Shown: positions 41,121 to 50,688, counted from the stretch's first letter. The stretch: 61,500 nt of DNA from Streptomyces sp. NP-1717 (GCF_022695985.1 NZ_JAAPBF010000022.1:1-61500), one strand, 5' to 3'. Translations and numbers: made by a program. Notes: generated by a model not told the origin, from the sequence alone.

Positions 41121-41651
41121 TCAGGTGCGCACGCCGAACCACTGCTCGGCGCCGTACTCCTCGAACCGCTCCACCTCGATGAAGCCCAGCTTCGCCGCGA
41201 GACGCATCGAGGGGGCGTTGGCCGTCTGGGTGCAGAGCACCACCGGCTCGCCGGGATACGCGTCGGCGAACCAGTCGAGTGCCGCCGCGCACGCCTCGGC
41301 GGCGTACCCGCGTCCCCATGCCTCCGGCAGGAACAGGTAGCCGAGTTCGGCCTCCCCGGCGTCCGGACGGACGTGCCCCGGGCGCTCCGTGTCGCGCCGG
41401 TCGAGCGTGACCGTGCCGATCATCGCCCCGTCGAGATCGATCACGAAGAGGCCGGGGCGCCGGCCGGGCACCTCGGGCACCGCGCGTTCGAGCTCGTCAC
41501 GCGGTCGGGGGCCACCGAGGTAGGTGCGCACCTCCGGTGAGGCGAACAGTTCGATGAACACCGCACGGTCGCGGGCCTCGGACTCGCGGAGCACGAGCCG
41601 TTCGGTGCTGATCGGGGCGGGCGGCCAGGCGACGGGGCCGAGTCCGGTCAT
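41121..41651 (-). CDS. GNAT N-acetyltransferase
   Basis: 176 aa. The RimJ/RimL-like GNAT fold has ISTERLVLRESEARDR at the start, the acetyl-CoA loop EAWGRGYAAEAC, and ANAPSMRLAAKLGFIEVERF as the final helix and strand. The acceptor may be a small molecule or a protein N-terminus and cannot be specified. It begins 13 bp downstream of the stop of the leftward helix-turn-helix gene and may be co-transcribed with it. Confidence 0.82.
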   Translation of the reverse strand: MTGLGPVAWPPAPISTERLVLRESEARDRAVFIELFASPEVRTYLGGPRPRDELERAVPEVPGRRPGLFVIDLDGAMIGTVTLDRRDTERPGHVRPDAGEAELGYLFLPEAWGRGYAAEACAAALDWFADAYPGEPVVLCTQTANAPSMRLAAKLGFIEVERFEEYGAEQWFGVRT

Positions 41652-41664
41652 GGCTGGGGGCTCC

Positions 41665-43011
41665 CTACGGATACTGGTCCGGGTCGTTCACGGCCGCCGT
41701 CTCCCACTTCGAGTCGCCCCCGAGCGGGTAGTCGAACGACGGCCGCCCTTGCGCGCCGCTGGTACGGAACGGCTTCCCGTGGTCGTCGATGCGGAGCGTG
41801 CCCTCCCGGTCGCCGCTGGACCACTCCAGTTCGAGGTACCAACTGACGTAGCGGGCCGAGGCTTTCGCGGTGACCTGGAAGACCTCCGGGTCGGACTCGC
41901 TCACCTTGTAGGGGAAGTCCCGCTGCCCGCCCTGCGGTTCGACGGCGGGGCGGCCCGCGTCCAGGTTCACGGTGAAGGCCCTGGTCGTGACACCGCCGCC
42001 GCAGCCGACTCCCGTACCGAAGTCGTTCCAGGCGAGCGGCGCCTCGCTCCCCACCACGCGTACGTTCAGGCTGTTGAGCACGACGGTCTCGCTCCCGGTG
42101 CCCTGGAGGGCCAGTTCGACGAACTGGCTTCCGCTGGAGACCGCGCCGAGCGCGGCGACCCAGCCGGGCGCGTCCGGCTCGTTGGGGGGCGGGGGGACCT
42201 CGGACGCGGGGCGGTCGACGAGATAGCGCTGGGTGCACGGGTCCTCGAAGGCGTACGGTCTGGTGTTCACCGTCACGGGCACGCCGCCGGTCTCCCCCTT
42301 CCCGTTTCCGTTTCCGGCGTCGCCGCCGCCCTCCTTGTCCTTCGCGGTCTCGCGGGCCGAGGGACTGGCCTTCGGCGAGGGCGACTTGTCGGGGGAAGGT
42401 GATCCGGAGGGGGAGGCGGACGGCTCGGGCGCCTTCGACCCCCCGCCGTCCGAGACCCCGGACGCGGTCGGCGTACGGTCGGTCGACGGATCGTTCAGCG
42501 GGCCGAAGACAAGAGCGGGAACGGCGACGGCCACGACGACCGCCGCGGCGGCGAGGGTGACGTACAGACGCTTCCGGCGTCGCGAGCGGGACGGTTCGCC
42601 GTCGGGCCGGACCGGTTCGGGTGCGGCGCCGTCCGTCGACTCGGTGGACTCGGCGGACTCGGCGGGCTCAGTGGGCTCAGCCGGGGCCGGAACGGGGGCA
42701 CTTGGGGTCCCGGGGGCCGCAGCCTCGACGGGCGCCGCCGCCGGCCCCGCCGCCCTCGACCGCCGCCGTGCCTCGTCCGCGAGGATCCACCGCCGGTGCA
42801 GCTCCACGAACTCCTCGCCCGTGGCCCCGCACAGCCGGCCGAACCGCTCCGCGGCCGAGAAGTCGGCCGGCACGGCGTCACCGTTGCAGTAGCGGTGGAG
42901 TGTTGACGTACTGACGTGGAGCTTCGCCGCGAGCACGCCGTAGCTGTGTCCGGAGCGCTCCTTCAGCTCTGCGAGCAGTTCCGCGAAAGCCTTGGCCTCG
43001 GTCGTCGCCAC
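41665..43011 (-). CDS. Helix-turn-helix membrane protein with extracytoplasmic domain
   Basis: 448 aa from GTG 43011. XRE-like HTH lies at residues 17-60 (SYGVLAAKLHVSTSTLHRYC), then an Ala/Pro/Glu linker, a basic stop (SRSRRRKRLY) and one membrane helix (about 150-170). A Ser/Pro-rich stalk and a C-terminal beta domain of about 200 residues follow, with Cys in EDPCTQRYL and GVGCGGG. The topology suggests a one-component signal protein coupling an outside event to DNA or to a partner. Confidence 0.78.
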   Translation of the reverse strand: MATTEAKAFAELLAELKERSGHSYGVLAAKLHVSTSTLHRYCNGDAVPADFSAAERFGRLCGATGEEFVELHRRWILADEARRRSRAAGPAAAPVEAAAPGTPSAPVPAPAEPTEPAESAESTESTDGAAPEPVRPDGEPSRSRRRKRLYVTLAAAAVVVAVAVPALVFGPLNDPSTDRTPTASGVSDGGGSKAPEPSASPSGSPSPDKSPSPKASPSARETAKDKEGGGDAGNGNGKGETGGVPVTVNTRPYAFEDPCTQRYLVDRPASEVPPPPNEPDAPGWVAALGAVSSGSQFVELALQGTGSETVVLNSLNVRVVGSEAPLAWNDFGTGVGCGGGVTTRAFTVNLDAGRPAVEPQGGQRDFPYKVSESDPEVFQVTAKASARYVSWYLELEWSSGDREGTLRIDDHGKPFRTSGAQGRPSFDYPLGGDSKWETAAVNDPDQYP

Positions 43012-43171
43012 TCGCAGTCTTCCCCTCCACACAGGTACGCCACGGTCCGCGGCCGTTCCAGGAACGCGTCCCAGGGAAACATCGTTCCCGCAGGTCAGGG
43101 ACGTCTGAGCGTTCCAGCTTCCCTCATTGTCCCTTGCCGATTGCGGTCGGTTCCAGCCGCCCCGCAAGGTG

Positions 43172-43300
43172 ATGTCAGCAGCCGCCGAACGAGGAGGAGC
43201 GATCCGGACCCGCCTCCGCGAAAACCTCGTGGACGGCGTCGCCGTCTGCGTAGTCATCGCCTGCACGAGCGTTCTGCTCGTGCTCATCAACAGCCACTGA
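43172..43300 (+). CDS. Tiny single-pass membrane protein
   Basis: 42 aa (MSAAAERGGAIRTRLRENLV) with one membrane helix (DGVAVCVVIACTSVLLVLI). It lies between the divergent HTH-membrane gene and the lipoprotein gene, 29 bp before the latter. It is supported only by composition and position; a ribosome site (CAAGGTG) is weak. Confidence 0.4.
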   Translation: MSAAAERGGAIRTRLRENLVDGVAVCVVIACTSVLLVLINSH

Positions 43301-43329
43301 CCGCACCACCAAACGGGAGACAGAGACTC

Positions 43330-44034
43330 ATGCGCAACCTTCGATTCCGCTCCGCGACCGCCTCCACCGCCATGGCCGCCGCCACCACCGCTCTCGTGGC
43401 CGCGCTCGCCCTCACCGCCTGCCAGCCGTCGGACGCGGTCGGCGCCGCCCCGAAGCCCGACTCCACCGCCGCGGCGGCGGCCACCGAGGAGCGGGACTCC
43501 CAGCCTGCCGTCAAGCCGCAGGCGCCCGCCGCAGCCGACCAGAGCGCGGACAGCGCCAAGAACAGCGGTAGCAGCAAGAACGACAGCGCGGACAAGGGCT
43601 CCGACGCCAAGAGCGACGCCCGCACCACCTGCACCGCGTCCAACACCAAGGTCACCGTCACCGACGTCGCCCGGCCCATCAACCACCTGCTGGTGACCGC
43701 GACCAACACCGGCGACCGGAACTGCGACGCCTACTACGCGCCTCTCCTCGGCTTCGACGACGCCCAGTCCGTCACGCGGATCAACGAGGACAGCAAGCCG
43801 CAGGCGGTCGTCACCCTCGCGCCCGGCGAGTCGGCCTACGCCTCGATCGCGCTCGGCGGCGACGGCTCCCCGGACATCGCGGCGTACAGGCTCAGCGTCC
43901 ACTTCGCGGGCCGCGACAACCAGGGCTCGGTGGGCTCCGCCGCGAACCTCACCCTCCCGGAAGGGACGATGATCTCCGACAGCACGTCGGTCTCCTACTG
44001 GCAGTCGACGATGGCCGACGCCCTGGTCTGGTAG
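43330..44034 (+). CDS. DUF4232-type lipoprotein
   Basis: 234 aa from ATG 43330 (GGGAGA upstream). The signal peptide ends in lipobox ALTACQPS (Cys near residue 33). A Lys/Ser/Asp linker precedes a beta-rich domain with two Cys (DARTTCTASNTKVTV, GDRNCDAYYAPLL) and LSVHFAGRDNQGSVG, typical of DUF4232 surface proteins. It is similar in design to the lipoprotein at 28545. Function unknown; anchored outside the membrane. Confidence 0.8.
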   Translation: MRNLRFRSATASTAMAAATTALVAALALTACQPSDAVGAAPKPDSTAAAAATEERDSQPAVKPQAPAAADQSADSAKNSGSSKNDSADKGSDAKSDARTTCTASNTKVTVTDVARPINHLLVTATNTGDRNCDAYYAPLLGFDDAQSVTRINEDSKPQAVVTLAPGESAYASIALGGDGSPDIAAYRLSVHFAGRDNQGSVGSAANLTLPEGTMISDSTSVSYWQSTMADALVW

Positions 44035-44058
44035 CCGCTCCGGTCACGCGCGGGCGCC

Positions 44059-45048
44059 TCAGAGCGCCCGCGCGACCTCCGTCGCCCAGTACGTGAGGAT
44101 CATCTGCGCGCCGGCCCGCTTGATCCCGGTCAGGCTCTCCAGGATCGCCTTGTCCCGGTCGATCCAGCCCTTCTCGGCCGCGGCCTCGACCATCGCGTAC
44201 TCACCACTGATCTGGTACGCGGCGACGGGCACGGCCACCTCGGCGGCGACCTTCGCCAGCACGTCCAGATACGGCCCGGCGGGCTTCACCATCACCATGT
44301 CGGCGCCCTCTTCGAGATCCAGCGCCAACTCGCGCATGGACTCACGGGAGTTGGCCGGGTCCTGCTGGTACGTCTTGCGGTCGCCCGTCAGCGACGAGCC
44401 GACCGCCTCGCGGAACGGGCCGTAGAACGCGGACGAGTACTTCACCGCGTACGCCAGGACGGCCACGTCCTCCTTGCCGATCGTGTCCAACGCGTCGCGC
44501 ACGACGCCGACCTGACCGTCCATCATCCCGCTGGTGCCCACGACGTGCACGCCCGCGTCCGCCTGCACCTGGGCCATCTCCGCGTACCGCTCCAGCGTCG
44601 CGTCGTTGTCGACGCGCCCGGCGGAGTCGAGCACCCCGCAGTGGCCGTGGTCGGTGTACTCGTCCAGACACAGGTCGGACATGATCACCAGATCGTCGCC
44701 GACCTCGTCGCGCACCGCCCGGACCGCCACCTGGAGGATTCCCTCCGGGTCGGTCCCGGCCGTCCCGAGCGCGTCCTTCTTCCCGTCCTCCGGCACGCCG
44801 AACAGCATGATCCCGGAGACACCCGCCGCGACCGCCTCGACGGCCGCCTTGCGCAGCGTGTCCAGGCTGTGCTGGACGACCCCGGGCATGGCCGAGATGG
44901 CCAGCGGCTCGGTGACGCCCTCCCGCACGAACGCGGGCAGGATCAGATCGGCCGGGTGGAGCCGCGTCTCGGCGACCATGCGCCGCATCGCGGGGTTCGT
45001 CCGCAGCCGACGGGGCCGGGCACCGGGGAAGGAACCGTACACAGTCAT
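44059..45048 (-). CDS. hemB: Porphobilinogen synthase (5-aminolevulinate dehydratase)
   Basis: 329 aa enzyme condensing two 5-aminolevulinate molecules to porphobilinogen. The first Schiff-base Lys is in [18 protein letters not shown] and the second in [12 protein letters not shown]. The metal region reads [16 protein letters not shown], keeping two of the three zinc-type Cys positions (third position Asp-like), so a Mg/Zn mixed type is likely. ATG 45048 follows GAGG. It lies downstream of hemD across a perfect inverted repeat. Confidence 0.94.
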   Translation of the reverse strand: MTVYGSFPGARPRRLRTNPAMRRMVAETRLHPADLILPAFVREGVTEPLAISAMPGVVQHSLDTLRKAAVEAVAAGVSGIMLFGVPEDGKKDALGTAGTDPEGILQVAVRAVRDEVGDDLVIMSDLCLDEYTDHGHCGVLDSAGRVDNDATLERYAEMAQVQADAGVHVVGTSGMMDGQVGVVRDALDTIGKEDVAVLAYAVKYSSAFYGPFREAVGSSLTGDRKTYQQDPANSRESMRELALDLEEGADMVMVKPAGPYLDVLAKVAAEVAVPVAAYQISGEYAMVEAAAEKGWIDRDKAILESLTGIKRAGAQMILTYWATEVARAL

Positions 45049-45089
45049 GGTGAGTCGCCTCATGGTCCGAAAGAGCTGTCGCTGACCTG

Positions 45090-45145
45090 GGGCCTGTCGT
45101 TTGGATCAGGCTGGGCTGATCCAGCCTGATCCAAACGACAGGCCC
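45090..45145. repeat. Perfect 25-bp inverted repeat between hemD and hemB
   Basis: Arms 45090-45114 (starting GGGCCTGTCGTTTGGATCAG) and 45121-45145 are exact complements around GCTGAT. It could be a terminator or attenuator within the hem gene string, or the collapsed ends of a MITE, since GGCCTGTCGTTTGGATCA-type sequences look repeat-derived. Confidence 0.7.
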
Positions 45146-45197
45146 TACCCCGTCCACGCTACGCCCGCGCGGACGGGGGCCCCGACGGACCCACCTC

Positions 45198-46853
45198 CTA
45201 CGTCGTGCGCCGCCGCCTCGACCCCGGCCGCCGCTCGCTCGGCCGGGTGACCGTCTCGCCGGCCTCCCGCGCCGCCGCCCGGCGCTCCGCGCCGAACGCC
45301 GCCAGCGCCTCGGCCAGCTTGTGCACCGAGGGCTCCGGCGACAGCACGTCCACCCGCAGCCCGTGCTCCTCGGCCGTCTTGGCGGTCGCGGGACCGATGC
45401 ACGCGATGACGGTCACGTTGTGCGGCTTGCCCGCGATCCCGACCAGATTCCGCACGGTGGACGACGAGGTGAACATCACCGCGTCGAAGCCGCCGCCCTT
45501 GATGGCCTCCCGCGTCTCGGCGGGCGGCGGCGACGCGCGCACGGTCCGGTAGGCCGTGACGTCGTCGACCTCCCAACCCAGCTCGATCAGCCCGGCGACC
45601 AGCGTCTCCGTGGCGATGTCGGCGCGCGGCAGGAACACCCGGTCGATCGGGTCGAAGACCGGGTCGTACGGCGGCCAGTCGTCCAGCAGCCCGGCCGCGG
45701 ACTGCTCACCGCTGGGCACCAGGTCCGGCTTGACGCCGAAGTCGACCAGCGCGGCGGCGGTCTGCTCGCCGACAGCGGCGACCTTGATTCCCGCGAAGGC
45801 ACGGGCGTCGAGCCCGTACTCCTCGAACTTCTCCCTGACGGCCTTCACCGCGTTGACCGACGTGAAGGCGATCCACTCGTAGCGCCCGGTGACGAGACCC
45901 TTGACCGCGCGCTCCATCTGCTGGGGCGTACGCGGCGGCTCGACCGCGATGGTCGGGACCTCGTGCGGTACGGCGCCGTATGACCGAAGCTGGTCGGAGA
46001 GCGAGGCGGCCTGCTCCTTCGTACGCGGTACGAGCACCTTCCAGCCGAACAGCTGCTTCGACTCGAACCACGCGAGCTGGTCGCGCTGCGCGGGCGCGCT
46101 GCGCTCCCCGACCACGGCTATGACCGGCTGGTGCCCGGACGCCGACGGCAGGACCTTCGCCTGCTTCAGCGTGAGCGCGATCGTGCCGAGCGTCGCGGAC
46201 CAGGTGCGCTGGCGCGTCGTCGTACCGGCGACGGTGACCGTCATCGGCGTGTCGGGCTTGCGGCCCGCGGCGACGAACTCACCGGCGGTCGCGGCGACCG
46301 TGTCGAGCGTCGCCGAGACGACGACCGTGCCGTCGCTGGCGCCGAGTTCGGTCCAGCAGCGCTCGCCGGCCGTACGGCTGTCGACGAAGCGGACGTCCGT
46401 GCCCTGGGCGTCCCGCAGCGGCACACCCGCGTACGCGGGCACCCCGACGGCGGCGGCGATACCGGGCACGACCTCGAAGGGAATGCCCGCGGCGGCGCAC
46501 GCCAGCATCTCGGCGCCGGTGTCGCCGTCGAGACCGGGGTCCCCGGTCACCGCACGGACGACCCGCTTGCCGCCGCGCGCGGCCTCCATGACAAGATTGA
46601 CGGCATCCCTGATCGCTGGGATACCGGCGGCTGTTGACGCATCGTCAACAATCGTGATCTCAGGCGTGCTCACACCCGGACGGGCATGGCCGCGTACGAC
46701 TTCGAGCACATCCGGCTCGGCGATCAGTACCTCCGCCCCCGCGAGCGCCTCGACGGCGCGGAGTGTCAGCAGACCCGGATCCCCGGGTCCGGCACCGAGG
46801 AAGGTGACGTGCCCTGATGCGTGGACTGCCGGATGGTCGGCGATGGGGCTCAA
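45198..46853 (-). CDS. hemD: Uroporphyrinogen-III methyltransferase/synthase fusion
   Basis: 551 aa from TTG 46853, whose codon overlaps the hemC stop (TTGA). The N-terminal SAM-dependent methyltransferase (CobA/SUMT type) spans about residues 10-255: FLGAGPGDPGLLTL, VVRAVTGDPGL, GIPFEVVPGIAAAVG. The C-terminal uroporphyrinogen-III synthase spans about 265-510: VLVPRTKEQAASLSDQL, IAFTSVNAVKAVR, VMFTSSSTVRNL. It makes uroporphyrinogen III and probably precorrin-2, at the branch between haem and sirohaem/cobalamin. The tail is Arg-rich. Confidence 0.92.
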   Translation of the reverse strand: MSPIADHPAVHASGHVTFLGAGPGDPGLLTLRAVEALAGAEVLIAEPDVLEVVRGHARPGVSTPEITIVDDASTAAGIPAIRDAVNLVMEAARGGKRVVRAVTGDPGLDGDTGAEMLACAAAGIPFEVVPGIAAAVGVPAYAGVPLRDAQGTDVRFVDSRTAGERCWTELGASDGTVVVSATLDTVAATAGEFVAAGRKPDTPMTVTVAGTTTRQRTWSATLGTIALTLKQAKVLPSASGHQPVIAVVGERSAPAQRDQLAWFESKQLFGWKVLVPRTKEQAASLSDQLRSYGAVPHEVPTIAVEPPRTPQQMERAVKGLVTGRYEWIAFTSVNAVKAVREKFEEYGLDARAFAGIKVAAVGEQTAAALVDFGVKPDLVPSGEQSAAGLLDDWPPYDPVFDPIDRVFLPRADIATETLVAGLIELGWEVDDVTAYRTVRASPPPAETREAIKGGGFDAVMFTSSSTVRNLVGIAGKPHNVTVIACIGPATAKTAEEHGLRVDVLSPEPSVHKLAEALAAFGAERRAAAREAGETVTRPSERRPGSRRRRTT

Positions 46854-47818
46854 AGTGCTCGCTCCCCCATAAGACCGGCCGCACCCTTGGCGAGCATCTC
46901 GGACGCGAGTTCGCGACCGAGCGCGACGGCGTCGCCGTGCGACGTGGGTACGGGACCGGTGATGGACAACTGCACGAGCGTCGAACCGTCGGTCGTGCCG
47001 ACGACGCCACGCAGGCGCAGTTCGTTGACAAATCGCGTGTCCTGGCCGTCGCCCAGCAGGTCGGCCAGCGCACCCACAGGTGCGCTGCAACCGGCCTCCA
47101 GGGCGGCGAGCAGGGAACGTTCCGCGGTGACGGCGATCCGCGTGTGCGGATCGTCGAGGCCGGCGAGTGCGGCGGCGAGTTCCGGGTCGGAAGCCACGCA
47201 TTCGACGGCGAGTGCCCCCTGGCCGGGAGCCGGCAGGACGGAGTCGACCGACAGGAAGTCGGTCACCTCACCGGTCCTGCCAAGTCGGTTGAGACCCGCG
47301 GCGGCCAGCACGACCCCGTCGAGCTCACCGCCGTGCACGTAGCCGATGCGGGTGTCGATGTTCCCGCGTATCGGCACGGTCTCTATGAGGAGGCCGTGGC
47401 TGCGGGCGTACGCGTTGAGCTGGGCCGTACGCCGCGGGGAGCCCGTACCGATCCTGGCGCCGTGCGGCAGCCGGTCGAGGGTGAGCCCGTCGCGCGCGAT
47501 CAGCACGTCCCGCGGGTCCTCGCGGCGCGGTACGGCGGCGAGCGTCAGGTCCTCGGGCTGCGCGGTCGGCAGGTCCTTGAGCGAGTGGACGGCGAAGTCG
47601 ACGTCGCCGCGCAGCAGCGCGTCACGCAGCGCGGTGACGAAGACGCCGGTGCCGCCGATCTGGGACAGCTGCTCGCGGGAGGTGTCGCCGTACGTCGTGA
47701 TCTCGACGAGCTCCACGCGCCGCCCGGTCAGCTCTCTGACGGCGTCGGCCACTTGCCCGGACTGGGCCATGGCGAGCCTGCTGCGCCTGGTCCCGAGTCT
47801 CAGTGTCTTGTCGGTCAT
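46850..47818 (-). CDS. hemC: Porphobilinogen deaminase
   Basis: 322 aa enzyme polymerising four porphobilinogens to hydroxymethylbilane. LGTRRSRLAMAQS is at the start, the Arg/Lys-rich site is VHSLKDLPTAQP, and the Cys carrying the dipyrromethane cofactor is in LEAGCSAPVGAL. Its ATG overlaps the hemA stop (ATGA) and its stop overlaps hemD, so rex-hemA-hemC-hemD is one coupled operon. Confidence 0.95.
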   Translation of the reverse strand: MTDKTLRLGTRRSRLAMAQSGQVADAVRELTGRRVELVEITTYGDTSREQLSQIGGTGVFVTALRDALLRGDVDFAVHSLKDLPTAQPEDLTLAAVPRREDPRDVLIARDGLTLDRLPHGARIGTGSPRRTAQLNAYARSHGLLIETVPIRGNIDTRIGYVHGGELDGVVLAAAGLNRLGRTGEVTDFLSVDSVLPAPGQGALAVECVASDPELAAALAGLDDPHTRIAVTAERSLLAALEAGCSAPVGALADLLGDGQDTRFVNELRLRGVVGTTDGSTLVQLSITGPVPTSHGDAVALGRELASEMLAKGAAGLMGERAL

Positions 47819-49194
47819 ACTCGCCCTCGGTTCTTGAGGTCGACCGCGTTCCGGGCGGCGGCCTCGCTCCGGTCGGCCCGGCTGACGGCGGCGACCGTCT
47901 GCGGGTCGAGGTCGAACAGTTCGCGCAGCGCGTCCGCGTAACCCGCGCCGCCCGGCTCACCGGCGAGTTGCTTGACCCGCACGGTCGGGGCGTGCAGAAG
48001 CTTGTCGACGACACGGCGCACGGTCTGGGTGATCTCGGCGCGCTGCCGCTCGTCGAGGCCGGGGAGCCGGCCTTCGAGACGCGTGATCTCGTTGGTGACG
48101 ACGTCGGCGGCCATGGCGCGCAGCGCGACCACGGTGGGGGTGATGTGGGCGGCGCGCTGGGCGGCGCCGAAGGCCGCGACCTCGTCGGCGACGATCCGCT
48201 TGACCTGGTCGACGTCGGCGGCCATCGGGGCGTCGGCGGACGCGTCGGCCAGGGACTCGATGTCGATCAGCCGGGCGCCGGCGAGGCGGTGGACGGCCGC
48301 GTCGATGTCGCGGGGCATGGCGAGGTCGAGGAGTTCGATCTCCCGGTCCCCGGCGCCGGGGCCCATGGCCGCCTCGACGGCGTCGGCCGTCAGGACGAGC
48401 CCGGTGGCGCCGGTGCAGGAGACGACGATGTCGGCACGTGTCAACTCCGCGTCGACAGCGCCCATGTCGACGGCGCGGGCCTTGACTCCCGTACCGCCGG
48501 GCTCGTTCAGGATGGCCACCAGCCGGTCCGCGCGCGACGCGGTGCGGTTGGCGACGACGATCTCGGCGACCCCGGCGCGGGCGAGGGTGGCGGCGGCGAG
48601 CGAGGACATCGACCCGGCGCCGATCACCAGCGCGCGCCGGCCCTCGGACCAGGTGGTGACGTCCGCGCCGGCGGCGAGCTGTTCGAGACCGAAGGTGACG
48701 AGCGACTGCCCGGCGCGGTCGATCCCGGTCTCGCTGTGGGCGCGCTTGCCCACGCGCAGCGCCTGCTGGAAGAGGTCGTTGAGGAGGCGGCCCGCGGTGT
48801 GCAGCTCCTGGCCGCGCGCGAGCGTGTCCTTGATCTGCCCGAGGATCTGGCCCTCGCCGACGACCATCGAGTCGAGTCCGCAGGCCACCGTGAAGAGATG
48901 GTGGACGGCGCGGTCCTCGTAGTGCACGTAGAGATAAGGAGTCAGCTCGTCGAGCCCGACACCGCTGTGCCGGGCGAGGAGCGTGGACAACTCGGCGACG
49001 CCCGCGTGGAACTTGTCCACGTCCGCGTACAGCTCGACGCGGTTGCACGTCGTGAGGACGGCCGCCTCGGTCGCCGGTTCGGCGGCGAGCACGTCCTGGA
49101 GGAGCTTGATCCGGCTGTCCGGTGACAGCGAGGCCCGGTCGAGCACGCTCACGGGCGCGCTGCGATGGCTCAGACCGATGACCAGAAGACTCAT
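47815..49194 (-). CDS. hemA: Glutamyl-tRNA reductase
   Basis: 459 aa NADPH enzyme converting Glu-tRNA to glutamate-1-semialdehyde, the first step of C5 haem synthesis. The catalytic Cys is in LTTCNRVELYAD near residue 50. GEGQILGQIKD, the Rossmann segment ALVIGAGSMSSLAAATLAR and the C-terminal dimerisation helix region follow. The start overlaps the rex stop (ATGA), so supply of haem precursor follows Rex control. Confidence 0.95.
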   Translation of the reverse strand: MSLLVIGLSHRSAPVSVLDRASLSPDSRIKLLQDVLAAEPATEAAVLTTCNRVELYADVDKFHAGVAELSTLLARHSGVGLDELTPYLYVHYEDRAVHHLFTVACGLDSMVVGEGQILGQIKDTLARGQELHTAGRLLNDLFQQALRVGKRAHSETGIDRAGQSLVTFGLEQLAAGADVTTWSEGRRALVIGAGSMSSLAAATLARAGVAEIVVANRTASRADRLVAILNEPGGTGVKARAVDMGAVDAELTRADIVVSCTGATGLVLTADAVEAAMGPGAGDREIELLDLAMPRDIDAAVHRLAGARLIDIESLADASADAPMAADVDQVKRIVADEVAAFGAAQRAAHITPTVVALRAMAADVVTNEITRLEGRLPGLDERQRAEITQTVRRVVDKLLHAPTVRVKQLAGEPGGAGYADALRELFDLDPQTVAAVSRADRSEAAARNAVDLKNRGRV

Positions 49195-49955
49195 GCCGGC
49201 ATCACGGCGGGGACGTCCCCGTCGGGTCCCTTCCGGCCGGCGCCGGTCGAGCGGATCGGCGGCGGCGTTCCCGCCTCGGCGGCCGCCGCTTCCTCACCGG
49301 CCTTGCGCTGCTCGTGGAAGGCGAGGATCTGGAGCTCGATCGAGAGGTCGACCTTCCGTACGTCCACACCGTCGGGCACGGTCAGCACGGTCGGCGCGAA
49401 GTTGAGGATCGAGGTGACACCGGCGGCGACGAGCCGCTCGCAGACCTGCTGCGCACCGCCCGCCGGGGTCGCGATGACCCCGATGGAGACGCCGTTGTCG
49501 CTGATGATCCGCTCCAGCTCGTCCGTGTGCTGGACGGGCATCCCGGCGACCGGCTTGCCGGCCATCTCGGGGTCGGCGTCGATCAGCGCGGCGACGCGGA
49601 AGCCGCGGGAGGCGAAACCGCCGTAGTTGGCGAGCGCGGCGCCGAGGTTTCCGATGCCGACGATGACGACGGGCCAGTCCTGCGTGAGGCCCAGTTCGCG
49701 GGAGATCTGGTAGACGAGGTACTCCACGTCGTACCCGACACCGCGCGTTCCGTAGGAGCCGAGGTACGAGAAGTCCTTGCGCAGCTTCGCGGAGTTGACC
49801 CCGGCGGCCACGGCGAGTTCCTCGGAGGACACAGTGGGTACGGAGCGCTCGGAGAGTGCGGTGAGCGCCCGCAGATACAGCGGAAGCCGGGCGACCGTGG
49901 CCTCGGGGATTCCTCGGCTACGGGTCGCCGGTCGGTGAGTTCGGCCAGTTGCCAC
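49191..49955 (-). CDS. rex: Redox-sensing repressor Rex
   Basis: 254 aa repressor responding to NADH/NAD ratio. The winged helix lies at about residues 15-80 (SRGIPEATVARLPLYLRALT, VNSAKLRKDFSYLGSYGTRG). The Rossmann domain is VVIVGIGNLGAALANYGGF. The tail is extended (about 30 residues). GTG 49955 lies within a long GC-rich leader; longer in-frame starts cross the operator and are rejected. A Rex operator lies at 50032-50049, so it represses itself and hemACD. Confidence 0.95.
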   Translation of the reverse strand: MATGRTHRPATRSRGIPEATVARLPLYLRALTALSERSVPTVSSEELAVAAGVNSAKLRKDFSYLGSYGTRGVGYDVEYLVYQISRELGLTQDWPVVIVGIGNLGAALANYGGFASRGFRVAALIDADPEMAGKPVAGMPVQHTDELERIISDNGVSIGVIATPAGGAQQVCERLVAAGVTSILNFAPTVLTVPDGVDVRKVDLSIELQILAFHEQRKAGEEAAAAEAGTPPPIRSTGAGRKGPDGDVPAVMPA

Positions 49956-50031
49956 GGTGCTCCTGCGGGATGAGCGGGGCTGCAGGCGGCCGTTTGTCCC
50001 AGGACCGCCCCGTCGTGTGCAGGGTATGTCT

Positions 50032-50049
50032 TTGTGAACGCGTGCACAA
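50032..50049. promoter_or_regulatory. Rex operator (ROP)
   Basis: TTGTGAACGCGTGCACAA matches the known Rex site TTGTGAAxxxxTTCACAA with one off-consensus base in the right half (GCACAA). It lies 77-94 bp upstream of the rex start. Autoregulation of rex-hemACD from such a site is established in Streptomyces. Confidence 0.85.
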
Positions 50050-50276
50050 AGATTGTGTCCGCTTTGTCCGTGCGAAGTGACCGGGGTCACGCGACCCGAA
50101 CGAGGGATCTTGGAACCCTCGACCGCACCGGCCCGTTGAACCCATGATGGGGGCAAAACCGTACAACTCCTCATGACCACGCCCCCGAGACCGCTTCGCC
50201 ACGCCCACCGGAGCCGGTCGTCCCGGCCCTTCGGAAAAAGCTCGGCAAAGCGCCCACGATCGTAACCGTCTTTCGT

Positions 50277-50552
50277 TCAGGTCCCCAGTTCCTTGCGGAG
50301 CCGATCGGCGTCAACACGCCAGAAGGTGTGCTGCTCGCCGTCCACGAGCACGACCGGAATCTGCTCCCAGTAGGCGCGGTGCAACTCTTCGTCGACCGTG
50401 ATGTCCTTCTCCTCCCAGGACGCCCCGGTCTCGGCGCAGACGGCGGCCACGACGGCGCGCGCGTCGTCGCAGAGATGACAGCCGGGCTTGGAGACGAGCG
50501 TCACCACACGCTCGGCGGGTCTCTTCTTCTTACGGCGCAGGAGGGGGCTCAT
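50277..50552 (-). CDS. Glutaredoxin-like thiol-disulfide protein
   Basis: 91 aa from ATG 50552 (GGAGA upstream). Basic N-terminus (RRKKKRPAERV), then the thioredoxin-fold active site LVSKPGCHLCDDARAVV (CHLC) and cis-Pro region EQIPVVLVDGEQ. It likely reduces protein or small disulfides. It lies upstream of rex in the same direction but is separated by the Rex operator region, so it is probably its own unit. Confidence 0.85.
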   Translation of the reverse strand: MSPLLRRKKKRPAERVVTLVSKPGCHLCDDARAVVAAVCAETGASWEEKDITVDEELHRAYWEQIPVVLVDGEQHTFWRVDADRLRKELGT

Positions 50553-50688
50553 GAGATCCATTCTCCGCCGTCCGCGCGCCGTCACGGAGCCGTCCGCACG
50601 TTCTCCGTGCCCCGCCTTCCCGGAGAGTTCACACCGACGGCACTCCGGCGCGTCCGGAACGGCCGAACAGACTGGATATGCTCACGCT

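Noticed and set aside
49956..50180. Longer Rex starting upstream of 49955
   Set aside because: It would place the Rex operator and promoter inside the coding region, and the added residues are not Rex-like.
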